Assembly: GCF_021991925.1 (NCBI RefSeq) | Contig: NZ_RXZI01000002.1 | Coordinates: 744,001-808,000, forward strand | Direction: 5' to 3' | DNA from: Sutcliffiella horikoshii | Lineage (GTDB): Bacteria; Bacillota; Bacilli; Bacillales; Bacillaceae_I | DNA length: 64,000 bases | Shown here: in pieces, positions 34,799-43,420 of the stretch | Layout: each line of letters begins with the position of its first letter | Position numbering within the stretch: the first letter of the stretch is position 1 | Translations under genes and position numbers: made by a program | The notes under the pieces: model-generated | Databases searched by the model: none | Told to the model about the DNA's origin: nothing | What the model saw: only the letters and a program-made list of their open reading frames with translations

Positions 34799-35132
34799 GA
34801 TTTTCATTTCCCCTTAATTTATCCATATCGTCTGTCTTCAGCTCCTGATATGCTCTATATGCCAGAACCAGGAAGAAGGAGGTCACCCCGAAGCTGATAA
34901 CAATCGCTGTTAAAATCAATGCTTGGGGAAGCGGGTCTGTATAAGCTTCCGCTTCTTGACCAAGAAGCGGTGCCATCCCTCTCTTTAACCCGCCCATCGT
35001 CAGAAGCAGTAGGTGGGCACCATGTGCGAGGAGACCTGTTCCAACAATGATACGTAAAATACTCTTAGATAATATTAGGTAGGTGGCACAAGCGATAAGC
35101 ACACCTGCTACAATCGTCATAATTATTTCCAT
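34791..35132 (-). CDS. mrpC: MrpC, Na+/H+ antiporter subunit C
   Basis: 113 residues, three helices, homologous to NuoK of complex I (VGTGLLAHGAHLLLLTMGG; DPLPQALILTAIVISFGVTS). Start ATG 35132 overlaps the mrpB stop (TAATG). Part of the antiporter core. Confidence 0.95.
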   Translation of the reverse strand: MEIIMTIVAGVLIACATYLILSKSILRIIVGTGLLAHGAHLLLLTMGGLKRGMAPLLGQEAEAYTDPLPQALILTAIVISFGVTSFFLVLAYRAYQELKTDDMDKLRGNENHE

Positions 35133-35554
35133 TATTCACTCTCTCCTATCGTTTGAATAATGGTCATCGCAATACCGACAACAACTAGATAAACACCTAA
35201 ATCAAATATCAATGTGGAGGCAAGGGCCGTTTCACCAAGAATCGGCAGTTCCACATAATCAAAGGTATGTGTCAAATATGGAACATCAAAGAACAATGCC
35301 CCGACTCCAGTAAGGACGGAAATCAACAGTCCAGCTGCCGCAACCGTCATGAAATTGAACGGGAAAATGGTATTGATCGTTTTTATATCAAATGCAAGCA
35401 ATAATAGTACAAGTGCTGCGGAAGTCATCAACCCCCCGATAAATCCTCCACCTGGTGTATAGTGCCCGGCAAAGAAGAGGTACACGGAAAAGATGATGAT
35501 GATAAAAGATAAAAGGGTGGTAACAGTCTGTAAAATCAAATCATTAACTTTCAC
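35132..35554 (-). CDS. mrpB: MrpB, Na+/H+ antiporter subunit B
   Basis: 140 residues, four helices, family motif YTPGGGFIGGLMTSAALVL. Start GTG 35554 with GGGAGGGG 6 bases upstream, overlapping the end of mrpA by 11 bases. Conserved in all Mrp operons of the seven-gene type. Confidence 0.95.
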   Translation of the reverse strand: MKVNDLILQTVTTLLSFIIIIFSVYLFFAGHYTPGGGFIGGLMTSAALVLLLLAFDIKTINTIFPFNFMTVAAAGLLISVLTGVGALFFDVPYLTHTFDYVELPILGETALASTLIFDLGVYLVVVGIAMTIIQTIGESE

Positions 35555-37952
35555 CTTTTACCCCTCCCTTCTTATCGGTAAGGCGCAGCTTGATCATGGC
35601 ATAGATACCAAAGGCTGCGATAGTCAGAACCGCAATTTCAAACAGGGTGTCTAGTCCTCGGAAGTCGACAAGGATAACGTTAACCATGTTCTTTCCTCCG
35701 GCCTCTTCATAGGATGCCGCTTCAAAATAGCTTGAAATGGACTCAAACAGTCGTGAACTATTTACGGAAAGGCCGATAAAGATGACAATCAACCCTATAC
35801 TTACCGAAATGATGAAGTTGGTCAAACGGAAACGTAATTTCCCGATTTCTTTTGACAACTCTGGTAAGTGATAGAAGCATAGAAGGAACAATGCCACCGA
35901 AACAGTTTCGACTATCAACTGAGTGAGTGCAAGATCTGGAGCACGGAACAGGACAAAGAACAATGCCATGGAATATCCGACTACTCCAAGAGAGATAATC
36001 GCTGTAAGCCTGGATTTGGTAAACAGGATGGTAAGGGCGGAAACGACCATTACCAATGCAAGGATGACTTCATAAATCCCCACTTCCTCCACATTTGTCA
36101 AGTTGACTTTAAATGCTCCTGTGGAGAACAATACTAACCCTAACAAGAACACCATAAATGCAAAGATCATGACAAGATAATCGCGGATGAATCCAGTCAT
36201 ATGTGACTTTGTAAACGCGGAAGAACCACGGTCCAGTGCCACAAGCCCACCATCGTACAGTTTGTTGAGAGTAAGCCTTTGTGGGAACCACTCGTAGATT
36301 TTCCCCCATTTTGCCACCGTTAAATATAATAGGACCCCAGCAAGGATAACCCCTATTGTCATAAACAATTCGGTGTTGAACCCATGCCAGTGATATATCT
36401 TCACTTCCACCGATAGGACATTGGATGGAAGGATGGAATAGAGGGCAGGTTCTATCACACCTTTTAATAACATCGGGAAGAACCCGAAAATGACAACCAA
36501 AGAAGCTAGAATGATTGGAGGAATCAACATCCCAATCGGTGCTTCATGCGGTTTTTTATCAAGTTTTTCAGGTTGATACTTCCCTGTAAAGGTCTTGAAA
36601 ACAAGGATCATGCTGTAGATGAACGTGAACACACTAGCCACCCAAGCAAGAACAGGAAAGATCATACCGAGCGTTTCCATATTCCATGCGCTGATCTCTG
36701 TCGCCTGCAACATTCCGGTAAAGAACATCTCCTTACTCAAGAATCCGTTAAAAGGAGGTAAACCTGCCATGGAAAATGCTCCAATGATGGCTAAGGTAAA
36801 GGTAATGGGCATAAGGTTCATCAGACCGCCGAGTTTTCTGATATCTCTTGTGCCAGTTTCGTGATCGACAATCCCGACTACCATGAACAGGCTTCCTTTG
36901 AAGGTCGCATGGTTAATCAGGTGGAACACAGCTGCAAGTGTTGCGATCGTATATGCATTTTCATCGATGTAATCATAATAGGCCGCAGCACTACCAACAC
37001 CTAGTAAGGACATGATCAATCCCAGTTGACTGACTGTGGAGAAAGCCAGTATTGATTTTAGGTCCGTTTGCTTTACGGCAGAGAATGACCCCCAGAATAA
37101 TGTCACGATACCGAATCCTGATACAAGCCAGAACCATTCCGGTGCACCTGCAAAAACAGGACTCATGCGTGCCACCAAGTAAATACCAGCTTTAACCATG
37201 GTTGCGGAGTGGAGGTAGGCACTGACAGGTGTCGGAGCTTCCATCGCATCCGGTAACCAAATATGGAAAGGGAATTGAGCAGATTTTGTAAAAGCACCAA
37301 GTAAAAATAAAAGAAGTGCAGGAACAAAAAACTCATGACTTGTTACTATATCGACATTCGCGATGGTTTCACGAACGCTGAAGGTACCGGTGATCAAGTA
37401 AAGGAGGATGATACCCGCAAGCATGGCCAATCCACCAAACACTGTAATCAACATGGACTTTTGTGCACCATAGCGGGATTTTTCCCGGTGGTACCAATAG
37501 CTAATCAGCAAGAAAGAAGAGATACTTGTCAATTCCCAGAAGGAATACATAACAAGAAGGTTGTCCGAAAGCACAACCCCAAGCATCGCACCCATAAACA
37601 TAAGTAGATAAACATAGAACGTATTAAGCGCTTCTTTCTCTTTAGATAGGTAATAAATGGAGTAAAGAACGACTAAGGCACCAATACCTGTTATCAACAG
37701 GGCAAAGAGCAGTCCTAGTCCATCCAGATAAACGACAAAATCTATCCCAATGGAAGGAATCCATTTCATGGTGCTAGTGTACGTTTCCCCGCTCATGGTG
37801 GTGCTCAAGAATTGGAGAAAGTAAATGAACAAAACGAGTGGCAATACGAAAACAAACCACCCTGTATGTATGCTTTTGAAATACTTATGCGCAAAAGGCA
37901 CAAGAATCGCCAACAAGAAAGGCGATAAAATCACTAAATGAATCAGTGACAA
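35544..37952 (-). CDS. mrpA: MrpA, Na+/H+ antiporter subunit A
   Basis: About 802 residues, the normal MrpA size. The TTG at 37952 is chosen because GAGGAGG lies 8 bases upstream and the product then begins SLIHLVILSPFLLAILVPFA. The NuoL-like part has ion-path residues in MYSFWELTSISSFLL (Glu), PTPVSAYLHSATMVKAGIYL (His, Lys) and HLINHATFKGSLF. The C-terminal part carries the MrpA-specific extension ending with VNVILVDFRGLDTLFEI, which also corresponds to an MrpB-like domain. First gene of the mrp operon, which supports Na+ and alkali tolerance. Confidence 0.96.
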   Translation of the reverse strand: MSLIHLVILSPFLLAILVPFAHKYFKSIHTGWFVFVLPLVLFIYFLQFLSTTMSGETYTSTMKWIPSIGIDFVVYLDGLGLLFALLITGIGALVVLYSIYYLSKEKEALNTFYVYLLMFMGAMLGVVLSDNLLVMYSFWELTSISSFLLISYWYHREKSRYGAQKSMLITVFGGLAMLAGIILLYLITGTFSVRETIANVDIVTSHEFFVPALLLFLLGAFTKSAQFPFHIWLPDAMEAPTPVSAYLHSATMVKAGIYLVARMSPVFAGAPEWFWLVSGFGIVTLFWGSFSAVKQTDLKSILAFSTVSQLGLIMSLLGVGSAAAYYDYIDENAYTIATLAAVFHLINHATFKGSLFMVVGIVDHETGTRDIRKLGGLMNLMPITFTLAIIGAFSMAGLPPFNGFLSKEMFFTGMLQATEISAWNMETLGMIFPVLAWVASVFTFIYSMILVFKTFTGKYQPEKLDKKPHEAPIGMLIPPIILASLVVIFGFFPMLLKGVIEPALYSILPSNVLSVEVKIYHWHGFNTELFMTIGVILAGVLLYLTVAKWGKIYEWFPQRLTLNKLYDGGLVALDRGSSAFTKSHMTGFIRDYLVMIFAFMVFLLGLVLFSTGAFKVNLTNVEEVGIYEVILALVMVVSALTILFTKSRLTAIISLGVVGYSMALFFVLFRAPDLALTQLIVETVSVALFLLCFYHLPELSKEIGKLRFRLTNFIISVSIGLIVIFIGLSVNSSRLFESISSYFEAASYEEAGGKNMVNVILVDFRGLDTLFEIAVLTIAAFGIYAMIKLRLTDKKGGVKGES

Positions 37953-38290
37953 GACACAAACCTCCTCTGTTTCTTCTATAAATAATAGTATTCCCTTATA
38001 AACATAAGAAAACAACGCCAAATACCATTTTTTTCTAGTGGTTATACTCTAACCGGTTTGGTACCTGCCTTGTTACATGTAAAAGGAATAATTATTTGTA
38101 AAGAAAAATTACTAAATCAAATTATATACTAAATCATAACCGCTTGCATCCTTGCTGTTTGTTAGTATGGACCGATTTTGTCCTGCATATTAAATATGAT
38201 AGAAACTAGTCAAAAAGCCTCTGAAAAAAATTTTTCCAGTTGCATAAAATGTCGAATATTTAGCCATGCTAGTCATAGGTGGTGGTAAAT
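37953..38290. other. AT-rich gene-free region upstream of mrpA
   Basis: About 340 bases holding the divergent control regions of mrp (minus) and the small gene at 38291 (plus). TATAAT occurs on the minus strand near 38125 but no matching -35 was found. A run of eight T (38226-38233) is present. No gene, riboswitch or operator was recognised. Confidence 0.5.
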
Positions 38291-38533
38291 ATGGTGAAAA
38301 GAAAAGCAGCTGTTGCCCTATCCATATTTTCTACTTTATTTGCTGGAGCATGGTGGTTAAATGTGGAGCAAAAAAGGGATTATGTGGAGCATTACCATAA
38401 TGAGGATTCCTCCATTGTGTTAATCGGTTCCAATCAAGGCAATATAGATGTCATCCAGCCATTTAAGCCACGTGAATATATACGGATAGTAGTGGCGAAA
38501 AAGGAAAAAGAAGAAGAAGTGGAACCAACCTGA
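38291..38533 (+). CDS. Small membrane-anchored protein of unknown function
   Basis: 80 residues from ATG 38291 with AGGTGG upstream. The N-terminus MVKRKAAVALSIFSTLFAGA is a membrane anchor or uncleaved signal. The rest is polar with a Tyr/His stretch (DYVEHYHNEDSS), and the end is a charged KKEKEEEVEPT tail. Probably on the outer face of the membrane. No family recognised; it stands between mrp and pgi and has its own terminator. Confidence 0.65.
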   Translation: MVKRKAAVALSIFSTLFAGAWWLNVEQKRDYVEHYHNEDSSIVLIGSNQGNIDVIQPFKPREYIRIVVAKKEKEEEVEPT

Positions 38534-38551
38534 TAGAGGGTTGATTTGGAA

Positions 38552-38590
38552 AAAAGAAAACGGTTATACACTACGTATAGCCGTTTTCTT
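38552..38590 (+). terminator. Intrinsic terminator
   Basis: GAAAACGGTTATA at 38556-38568 pairs with TATAGCCGTTTTC at 38576-38588 with one G-T pair, preceded by A-run and followed by TTAT. Confidence 0.8.
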
Positions 38591-38718
38591 ATGGAAGTAA
38601 GCCGAATTTAAATATTTTTTACAAGAATACGCTTTCATAAGTGGGCCGTCCTTGAATTATCGAACAGGATTCTGTAAAGTGAAAATTGGCATGCAAATAT
38701 GTTTTTGGAGGTTATCAT

Positions 38719-40068
38719 ATGACACATATTCGCTTCGATTATAGCAAAGCACTATCGTTTTTCGGCGAACATGAAATTACATACTTACGAGATGCGGTGA
38801 AGGTTGCCCATCATTCCTTACATGAAAAAACAGGTGCAGGAAATGATTATCTTGGTTGGATCGACCTGCCTACCGATTATGACAAAGAAGAATTTGCGCG
38901 TATTGTTAAAAGCGCAGAAAAAATTAAAAATGATTCCGACATCCTTTTAGTAGTAGGAATCGGTGGTTCTTACCTAGGTGCCCGTGCGGCTCTTGAGATG
39001 TTGAATCATTCCTTCTACAATGCTTTAACAAAGGAGCAACGAAAAACTCCTCAAGTGGTTTTTGTTGGGAACAACATCAGTTCTACGTACATGAGAGATT
39101 TAATGGATCTTTTAGAAGGTAAGGATTTCTCCATCAATGTGATTTCAAAGTCAGGGACTACTACAGAACCTGCCCTTGCATTCCGCATTTTCCGTAAGCT
39201 TCTAGAAGAAAAGTACGGAAAAGAAGAAGCGCGCAAACGTATCTATGCTACTACGGACAAAGCGCGTGGCGCATTAAAAACACTAGCTACGGAAGAAGGC
39301 TATGAGTCCTTTATCATTCCTGATGATGTTGGTGGCCGTTATTCTGTTCTAACTGCAGTGGGATTATTGCCGATTGCTGTGTCTGGAGCGGACATTGAAG
39401 CGATGATGAAAGGTGCGGCTGATGCGAGTCGTGACTTCTCCAAGTCAGAATTGGAAGAAAATCCAGCCTATCAATATGCGGCTGTTCGAAATCTCCTTTA
39501 TAATAAAGGAAAAACAATTGAAATGCTGATCAACTATGAACCAGGACTTCAATACTTCTCTGAATGGTGGAAGCAACTATTCGGTGAAAGTGAAGGGAAG
39601 GACCAGAAAGGAATCTTCCCTGCGTCTGCCAATTTCTCAACAGATTTACACTCCATGGGCCAATATGTGCAAGAAGGACGCCGTGATTTGTTTGAAACAA
39701 TCATCAAAGTGGAAACGCCTCGCCATGAACTGAAAGTGGAAGAAGAAGCATCCGATCTTGATGGATTAAACTATCTTGCAGGTGAGACAGTGGACTTTGT
39801 CAATACGAAAGCTTACGAAGGAACACTTCTTGCTCATACAGATGGAGGAGTGCCGAACCTTGTGGTCAACATTCCTGCGATGGATGCATACACGTTCGGG
39901 TACCTTGTGTACTTCTTTGAAAAAGCATGTGCGATGAGCGGATACCTTCTTGGGGTAAATCCATTTGACCAACCTGGAGTGGAAGCATACAAAGTGAATA
40001 TGTTCGCTCTTCTGGGCAAACCAGGATTTGAAGAAATCAAAGCGGAATTAGAGAAACGATTGAAGTAA
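38719..40068 (+). CDS. pgi: Glucose-6-phosphate isomerase
   Basis: 449 residues from ATG 38719, with GGAGG 7 bases upstream. The isomerase signatures are [16 protein letters not shown], the phosphate-binding [28 protein letters not shown] and the C-terminal [12 protein letters not shown]. It interconverts glucose-6-phosphate and fructose-6-phosphate in glycolysis and gluconeogenesis. The size is that of the short Gram-positive type. Monocistronic with a strong terminator. Confidence 0.97.
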   Translation: MTHIRFDYSKALSFFGEHEITYLRDAVKVAHHSLHEKTGAGNDYLGWIDLPTDYDKEEFARIVKSAEKIKNDSDILLVVGIGGSYLGARAALEMLNHSFYNALTKEQRKTPQVVFVGNNISSTYMRDLMDLLEGKDFSINVISKSGTTTEPALAFRIFRKLLEEKYGKEEARKRIYATTDKARGALKTLATEEGYESFIIPDDVGGRYSVLTAVGLLPIAVSGADIEAMMKGAADASRDFSKSELEENPAYQYAAVRNLLYNKGKTIEMLINYEPGLQYFSEWWKQLFGESEGKDQKGIFPASANFSTDLHSMGQYVQEGRRDLFETIIKVETPRHELKVEEEASDLDGLNYLAGETVDFVNTKAYEGTLLAHTDGGVPNLVVNIPAMDAYTFGYLVYFFEKACAMSGYLLGVNPFDQPGVEAYKVNMFALLGKPGFEEIKAELEKRLK

Positions 40069-40120
40069 ATGACACTCGCGCGGAAATTGGTGCAGAATAA
40101 GTACCGATGCCGTGGATAAT

Positions 40121-40169
40121 AAAGATATGCATACCACGCTTTTTTGAGTAGTGGGTGCATATCTTTTTT
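40121..40169 (+). terminator. Intrinsic terminator of pgi
   Basis: AAAGATATGCATACCAC at 40121-40137 pairs with GTGGGTGCATATCTTT beginning at 40151 (one G-T pair), followed by a T-run. Confidence 0.92.
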
Positions 40170-40217
40170 ATAGCGGCGGAAAATGGGCATAGGTTAATGG
40201 TAGAAGCATTTCAATGA

Positions 40218-40386
40218 TTCGGACATCTTGGGGGGGGGCGAAAGCTCTGTATTCCGTATATGTCCGAACGAAAATTTGAAATGTCCAAACATCGTAAGAT
40301 ATTGTCCAAACACCCCCGGTCTTTTGTCCGAGCACCCGCGCAAATGCTTCCTGAAATGTCCAAACCAAATAGAAACATGTCCGAAT
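40218..40386 (+). repeat. Helically phased array, word TGTCCRAAC
   Basis: TGTCCGAAC/TGTCCAAAC/TGTCCGAG/TGTCCGAAT words start at 40261, 40282, 40303, 40325, 40357 and 40378, with steps 21, 21, 22, 32 and 21. All are close to multiples of 10.5 bases. One inverted copy (TTCGGACA) lies at 40218-40225. A run of nine G follows at 40230. The array fills most of the 550-base gap between pgi and yugN; 40387-40618 shows nothing recognisable besides the yugN ribosome binding site. Confidence 0.85.
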
Positions 40387-40618
40387 AGATTTGAACCCAC
40401 CAAAAAATCGTTAATTTCCCCCTTTCTTATTAAAATGGTCGACATTTTAAACACTACCTTGTCGTCCATTTCATTTTGGAGGAAACCAACTGTGGCGTCT
40501 TCAGCATCCAAACATAAAGAGTTCCTTCGACCCCAAGGTTGGAGGGGACAATACCTTTTTCATCATGCATGAAAAGCCCTCCTCAGGGAAACCTACCCTT
40601 ATAAAAGGAGGGATTGCC

Positions 40619-41026
40619 ATGATTCCTATTCCTTCAAAAATAGAAGGTGCGGAGTTTCAGTTATATAAACTAGAACAAGAACTTAAAGCCATCGGTTATT
40701 CCATCGGAGGGAACTGGGACTATGACCACGGCTATTTTGATTACAAAATAGATGACAAAGTGGGATACCAATTCTTAAGGGTGCCTTTTCAATCTGTGGA
40801 CGGTCAGTTGGATTCACAAGGGACAACCGTAGAGCTTGGAAGACCGTTCCTGTTATCCCACAAGTATCAAGTAGGGTTAGACGACCATGTCCATGTCTGG
40901 AACAAAACGGCGTCCATTAATCAGTTCTCGGAACCGGAAGACCCGGATGCATCGTTTCCAAAGGAGTTCCTGGAGCTTGGGCATACTCTTGTTCACGAAC
41001 TTGAAGCGGTACTTGGAAGGGATTAG
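40619..41026 (+). CDS. yugN: YugN-like protein
   Basis: 135 residues from ATG 40619, with AGGAGGG 6 bases upstream. It matches the YugN-like family: MIPIPSKIEGAEFQLYKLEQ, GGNWDYDHGYFDYKID, RPFLLSHKYQVGLDD. Soluble, function unknown. It lies between pgi and yugO as in B. subtilis (where yugM also intervenes), and its 3' end overlaps the end of the convergent yugO by 4 bases. Confidence 0.9.
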   Translation: MIPIPSKIEGAEFQLYKLEQELKAIGYSIGGNWDYDHGYFDYKIDDKVGYQFLRVPFQSVDGQLDSQGTTVELGRPFLLSHKYQVGLDDHVHVWNKTASINQFSEPEDPDASFPKEFLELGHTLVHELEAVLGRD

Positions 41027-42033
41027 TCTTTTATTACTAGTAGACAATCATCTTCTTGTATAAGTGTGTAAAGGGGAGGATTGACCATGGTGTCCCCTCT
41101 CCTTTTTACTCCAATCAATAGAATTTTATTTTGCAGCAGCTGGTTACTAATCTTTTCAAATGTTTCTCCTATATAGCCCTTTTCCGCCTCTAAATACTTT
41201 AATTTGCTCCCTTTCAATTGGTCCAACATACTCAACAATGTACTAGACATCCCATTGGACATCATGCTATTAGTCATCACATAGCTTGTAAACATGTTTG
41301 TCTGGATTACTTCATCAGCACCTGCCCGCTTGGCATTCTTCACTTGCAAAGAAGTAAGAATTTCTACAATGGTATAGACATCTGGATTCAATCCTTTAAC
41401 AGCAAGCAGTGTTAGAACTGAGTTCATGTCTGCTTGCACTTCTGTTTTACTTTGATCCGCAGAAATGACTACAAAGGCCGCAACCTTTACATTTGCTGCC
41501 AATAACGTTTGGTCATAACACGGGTTCCCTTTAATGAAATGAACGTTCTGATCATGAAGTGGATTCTTTTCCAGTGTTTGATCAATTAAAACAATAGACA
41601 AGGGTTTATTGCTCATGGAGTTAATCTGTCTCAACGTTTCCCTGACCCGCTCATTCCAGCCTATAACGATGATATGTTCTGATCCTTTATAATCCACTTT
41701 GCCCTCCAAGTAATTACTTTGTGTTGCAATGGCGCTTGCTGCCAAAGATACAAAATATGTAGTAACAAAACCTGTTCCAAATAGAATCAGTACTATGCCC
41801 AATAATCTCCCTGTTACAGTGACCGGCACAAAATCTCCATATCCAAGAGTTGCAGTTGTGACGATTGCCCACCAGACACCATCAAAGAATGTAGGAAACT
41901 CATCGGGTTCAATGAAATGTATCAGCATACCAAATGTAATATTAATAATGAAAATGATGATGAGAATCCTGGCAATTAGTGGCCAGTGTACAAATTTGAA
42001 AACAAGGGAGGTTTGTTCTTTTATCTTTTCCAT
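41023..42033 (-). CDS. yugO: YugO, potassium channel with RCK/TrkA domain
   Basis: 336 residues: two membrane helices flank a pore loop with the selectivity filter ATLGYGDFVP (TxGYGD). A cytoplasmic RCK domain begins HIIVIGWNERVRETLRQI, and a TrkA-C region lies at the end. B. subtilis YugO is the potassium channel used in biofilm electrical signalling. The start ATG 42033 directly follows the mstX stop (TAAATG), so translation is coupled to the Mistic homologue upstream. Confidence 0.93.
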   Translation of the reverse strand: MEKIKEQTSLVFKFVHWPLIARILIIIFIINITFGMLIHFIEPDEFPTFFDGVWWAIVTTATLGYGDFVPVTVTGRLLGIVLILFGTGFVTTYFVSLAASAIATQSNYLEGKVDYKGSEHIIVIGWNERVRETLRQINSMSNKPLSIVLIDQTLEKNPLHDQNVHFIKGNPCYDQTLLAANVKVAAFVVISADQSKTEVQADMNSVLTLLAVKGLNPDVYTIVEILTSLQVKNAKRAGADEVIQTNMFTSYVMTNSMMSNGMSSTLLSMLDQLKGSKLKYLEAEKGYIGETFEKISNQLLQNKILLIGVKRRGDTMVNPPLYTLIQEDDCLLVIKD

Positions 42034-42282
42034 TTACTTTTCATCCTCAGTTGAAATGAAAGTAAGGACTTCTTTTACGATGGCGTTAATTTTATTATTC
42101 AGTGCCTCTTCCCCAAATTTATCCTTCCCGGCTTCAATCAGTTTAATGACTTCATCATGGAACGATATGATGGGCTTGTCGTCTTCAGACTCATTATAAA
42201 ATTCAATAAAACGATCTAAGCTTTCGTTCATTTTATCGATTGCATCACTAAGTTGCTCTTTTTCTTCCTGCCTTAACTTCAT
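42034..42282 (-). CDS. mstX: MstX (Mistic) homologue, short form
   Basis: 82 residues from ATG 42282, with GAGGTGA 6 bases upstream. The sequence is recognisably Mistic: QEEKEQLSDAIDKMNESLDR, then FIEFYNESEDD and an EEALNNKINAIVKE helix. Mistic associates with the membrane without a signal sequence and promotes membrane insertion of partners; in B. subtilis it is encoded upstream of yugO and the pair drives a potassium-dependent biofilm response. The N-terminal part of the 110-residue B. subtilis protein is missing, as in shorter orthologues. Confidence 0.88.
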   Translation of the reverse strand: MKLRQEEKEQLSDAIDKMNESLDRFIEFYNESEDDKPIISFHDEVIKLIEAGKDKFGEEALNNKINAIVKEVLTFISTEDEK

Positions 42283-42416
42283 GTCGTTCACCTCTTCTCC
42301 CATTGTTGACAAAATAGTGTAAAGGTTAAACTTCCAAAGGAATAAAATGGCTTCTATAAGGGAAAATAATTGAGAATGTGTGAGGAAGTATCATTATGAG
42401 ATCAGGAGTGACAAAC

Positions 42417-42602
42417 ATGGAAGAAAGACGTGCTAGACAAATATTATCCTCATCTGCAACGATTGAGGTCACCTTTGAAGGAACAAAAGTATGGATTGAT
42501 TCATTAAGTGAGGACGGTAAGACTGCCACGGTTCACCTTCGTGGACCTGGTGAAGAACGTACGCAAGTAGCTGTTTCCGATTTAGTGGAAACAGGAGAAT
42601 AA
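42417..42602 (+). CDS. H-type small acid-soluble spore protein
   Basis: 61 residues from ATG 42417, with AGGAGTGA 8 bases upstream. The pattern EERRARQILSSSATIEVTFE followed by GTKVWIDSL and VAVSDLVE matches the SspH family of small spore proteins. These bind in the forespore and are degraded at germination. Forespore expression (SigG) is expected but I did not identify its promoter. Single gene. Confidence 0.8.
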   Translation: MEERRARQILSSSATIEVTFEGTKVWIDSLSEDGKTATVHLRGPGEERTQVAVSDLVETGE

Positions 42603-42728
42603 TGGTAGTGGAGGGAGGCTCATTAGTGGGTCTTCTTTTTTTGGGAGGAGACATTCAATGTGCTCCATCTGGTTTGCTACCCATAAAAGGCGGGTATCAC
42701 CTACTATCAATAAGTGAGGTGATGAGAA

Positions 42729-42920
42729 ATGACATCCTTTAATGAAACTGCCATTATTTCTTATGTGGAGTCCAGAATAAAAGAGTATTGCAAGGAGATG
42801 GAGCAAAGCCCTACAGGAAGCCTTGACCATGATATTTTACTAGGGAAAATTGAAGCATTTAATGAATTCCTTGAACAGTTTGGATATGATAGAATGCACT
42901 GTACAGTAAGCGGAAACTAA
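42729..42920 (+). CDS. Small protein of unknown function
   Basis: 63 residues; ATG 42729 with GAGGTGATGAG upstream. It is probably helical throughout (ESRIKEYCKEMEQSPTGSLD; GKIEAFNEFLEQFGYDR) and has two Cys. No membrane segment, no family recognised. It is followed by a hairpin (42922-42947). Confidence 0.65.
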   Translation: MTSFNETAIISYVESRIKEYCKEMEQSPTGSLDHDILLGKIEAFNEFLEQFGYDRMHCTVSGN

Positions 42921-42921
42921 T

Positions 42922-43420
42922 AAAGGTGGCCATAATAGGCCACCTTAGACTTTTGACAAACACAACATATTTTTAGAATTGCATATAATTGTTGATCTAC
43001 GTTTCAGAGGCTTCGCTTTCCGCGGGCAGTCCGGAAGCCTCCTGGGGCTACGCCCAGGCCACTGAAAAAGTTCATGATTTTAGTAATCTGTTTCCATACC
43101 GCTGTTGATTTCCGCAATCGGCTTCGCTTTCCGCGGGGCGACCTTGAGCCTCCTCGGGCATACGCCCTGCGGGGTCTCAAGAATGTCGCTATCCCCCCGC
43201 AGGAGTCTTCGCCTATTGCTCCAATCAACAGCTAGGAATCGCAATAATGATAAGTTATCGGGTTTTTCAGTGGCCTTGGCTACGGCCTGCGGGGTCTCCC
43301 ATGTCCCTTCCTCCCGCATGAGTCTGCGCGTCTTCCACTACAATCAACAGGGTTATTGCATACCTTGAAGATTAAATAACTTTGTCTACACACCAAAGGT
43401 GGCCATATAGGCCACCTTTA
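42922..43420. repeat. Outer palindromic element with duplicated terminal hairpins
   Basis: Near-identical hairpins lie at both ends: AAGGTGGCC/GGCCACCTT at 42923-42946 and again at 43396-43418. The arms inward are imperfect inverted repeats (GACAAA, TGCATATAA/TTATTGCATA) ending TGTTGATC at 42990 and AATCAACAG at 43342-43350. The core is the same family as at 30361 but is interrupted by a second full element (43056-43276). The words GGCTACGCC/GGCTACGGCC flank the insertion on both sides. The hairpins can act as terminators for the 63-residue gene and for the convergent transporter. Confidence 0.8.
43056..43276. repeat. Inner palindromic element nested inside another
   Basis: A perfect inverted repeat closes it: AGGCCACTGAAAAA at 43056-43069 and TTTTTCAGTGGCCT at 43263-43276. 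AT-rich arms lead to a second perfect inverted pair, GCTGTTGATT at 43101-43110 and AATCAACAGC at 43223-43232. The core between holds GGCTTCGCTTTCCGCGGGGC, GAGCCTCCTCGGG, CGCCCTGCGGGGTCTC and GGAGTCTTCGCC, the best-preserved core in the window. No coding potential. Confidence 0.88.

Noticed and set aside
40228-40572. Open frame of 114 codons with CPN every seven residues through the TGTCC array
   Set aside because: No ribosome binding site at its start, and the pattern follows from the 21-base DNA repeat being a multiple of three. Treated as non-coding repeat.
43004-43368. Several frames of 70-90 codons on both strands
   Set aside because: They lie wholly in palindromic repeats and mirror each other; no start signals.
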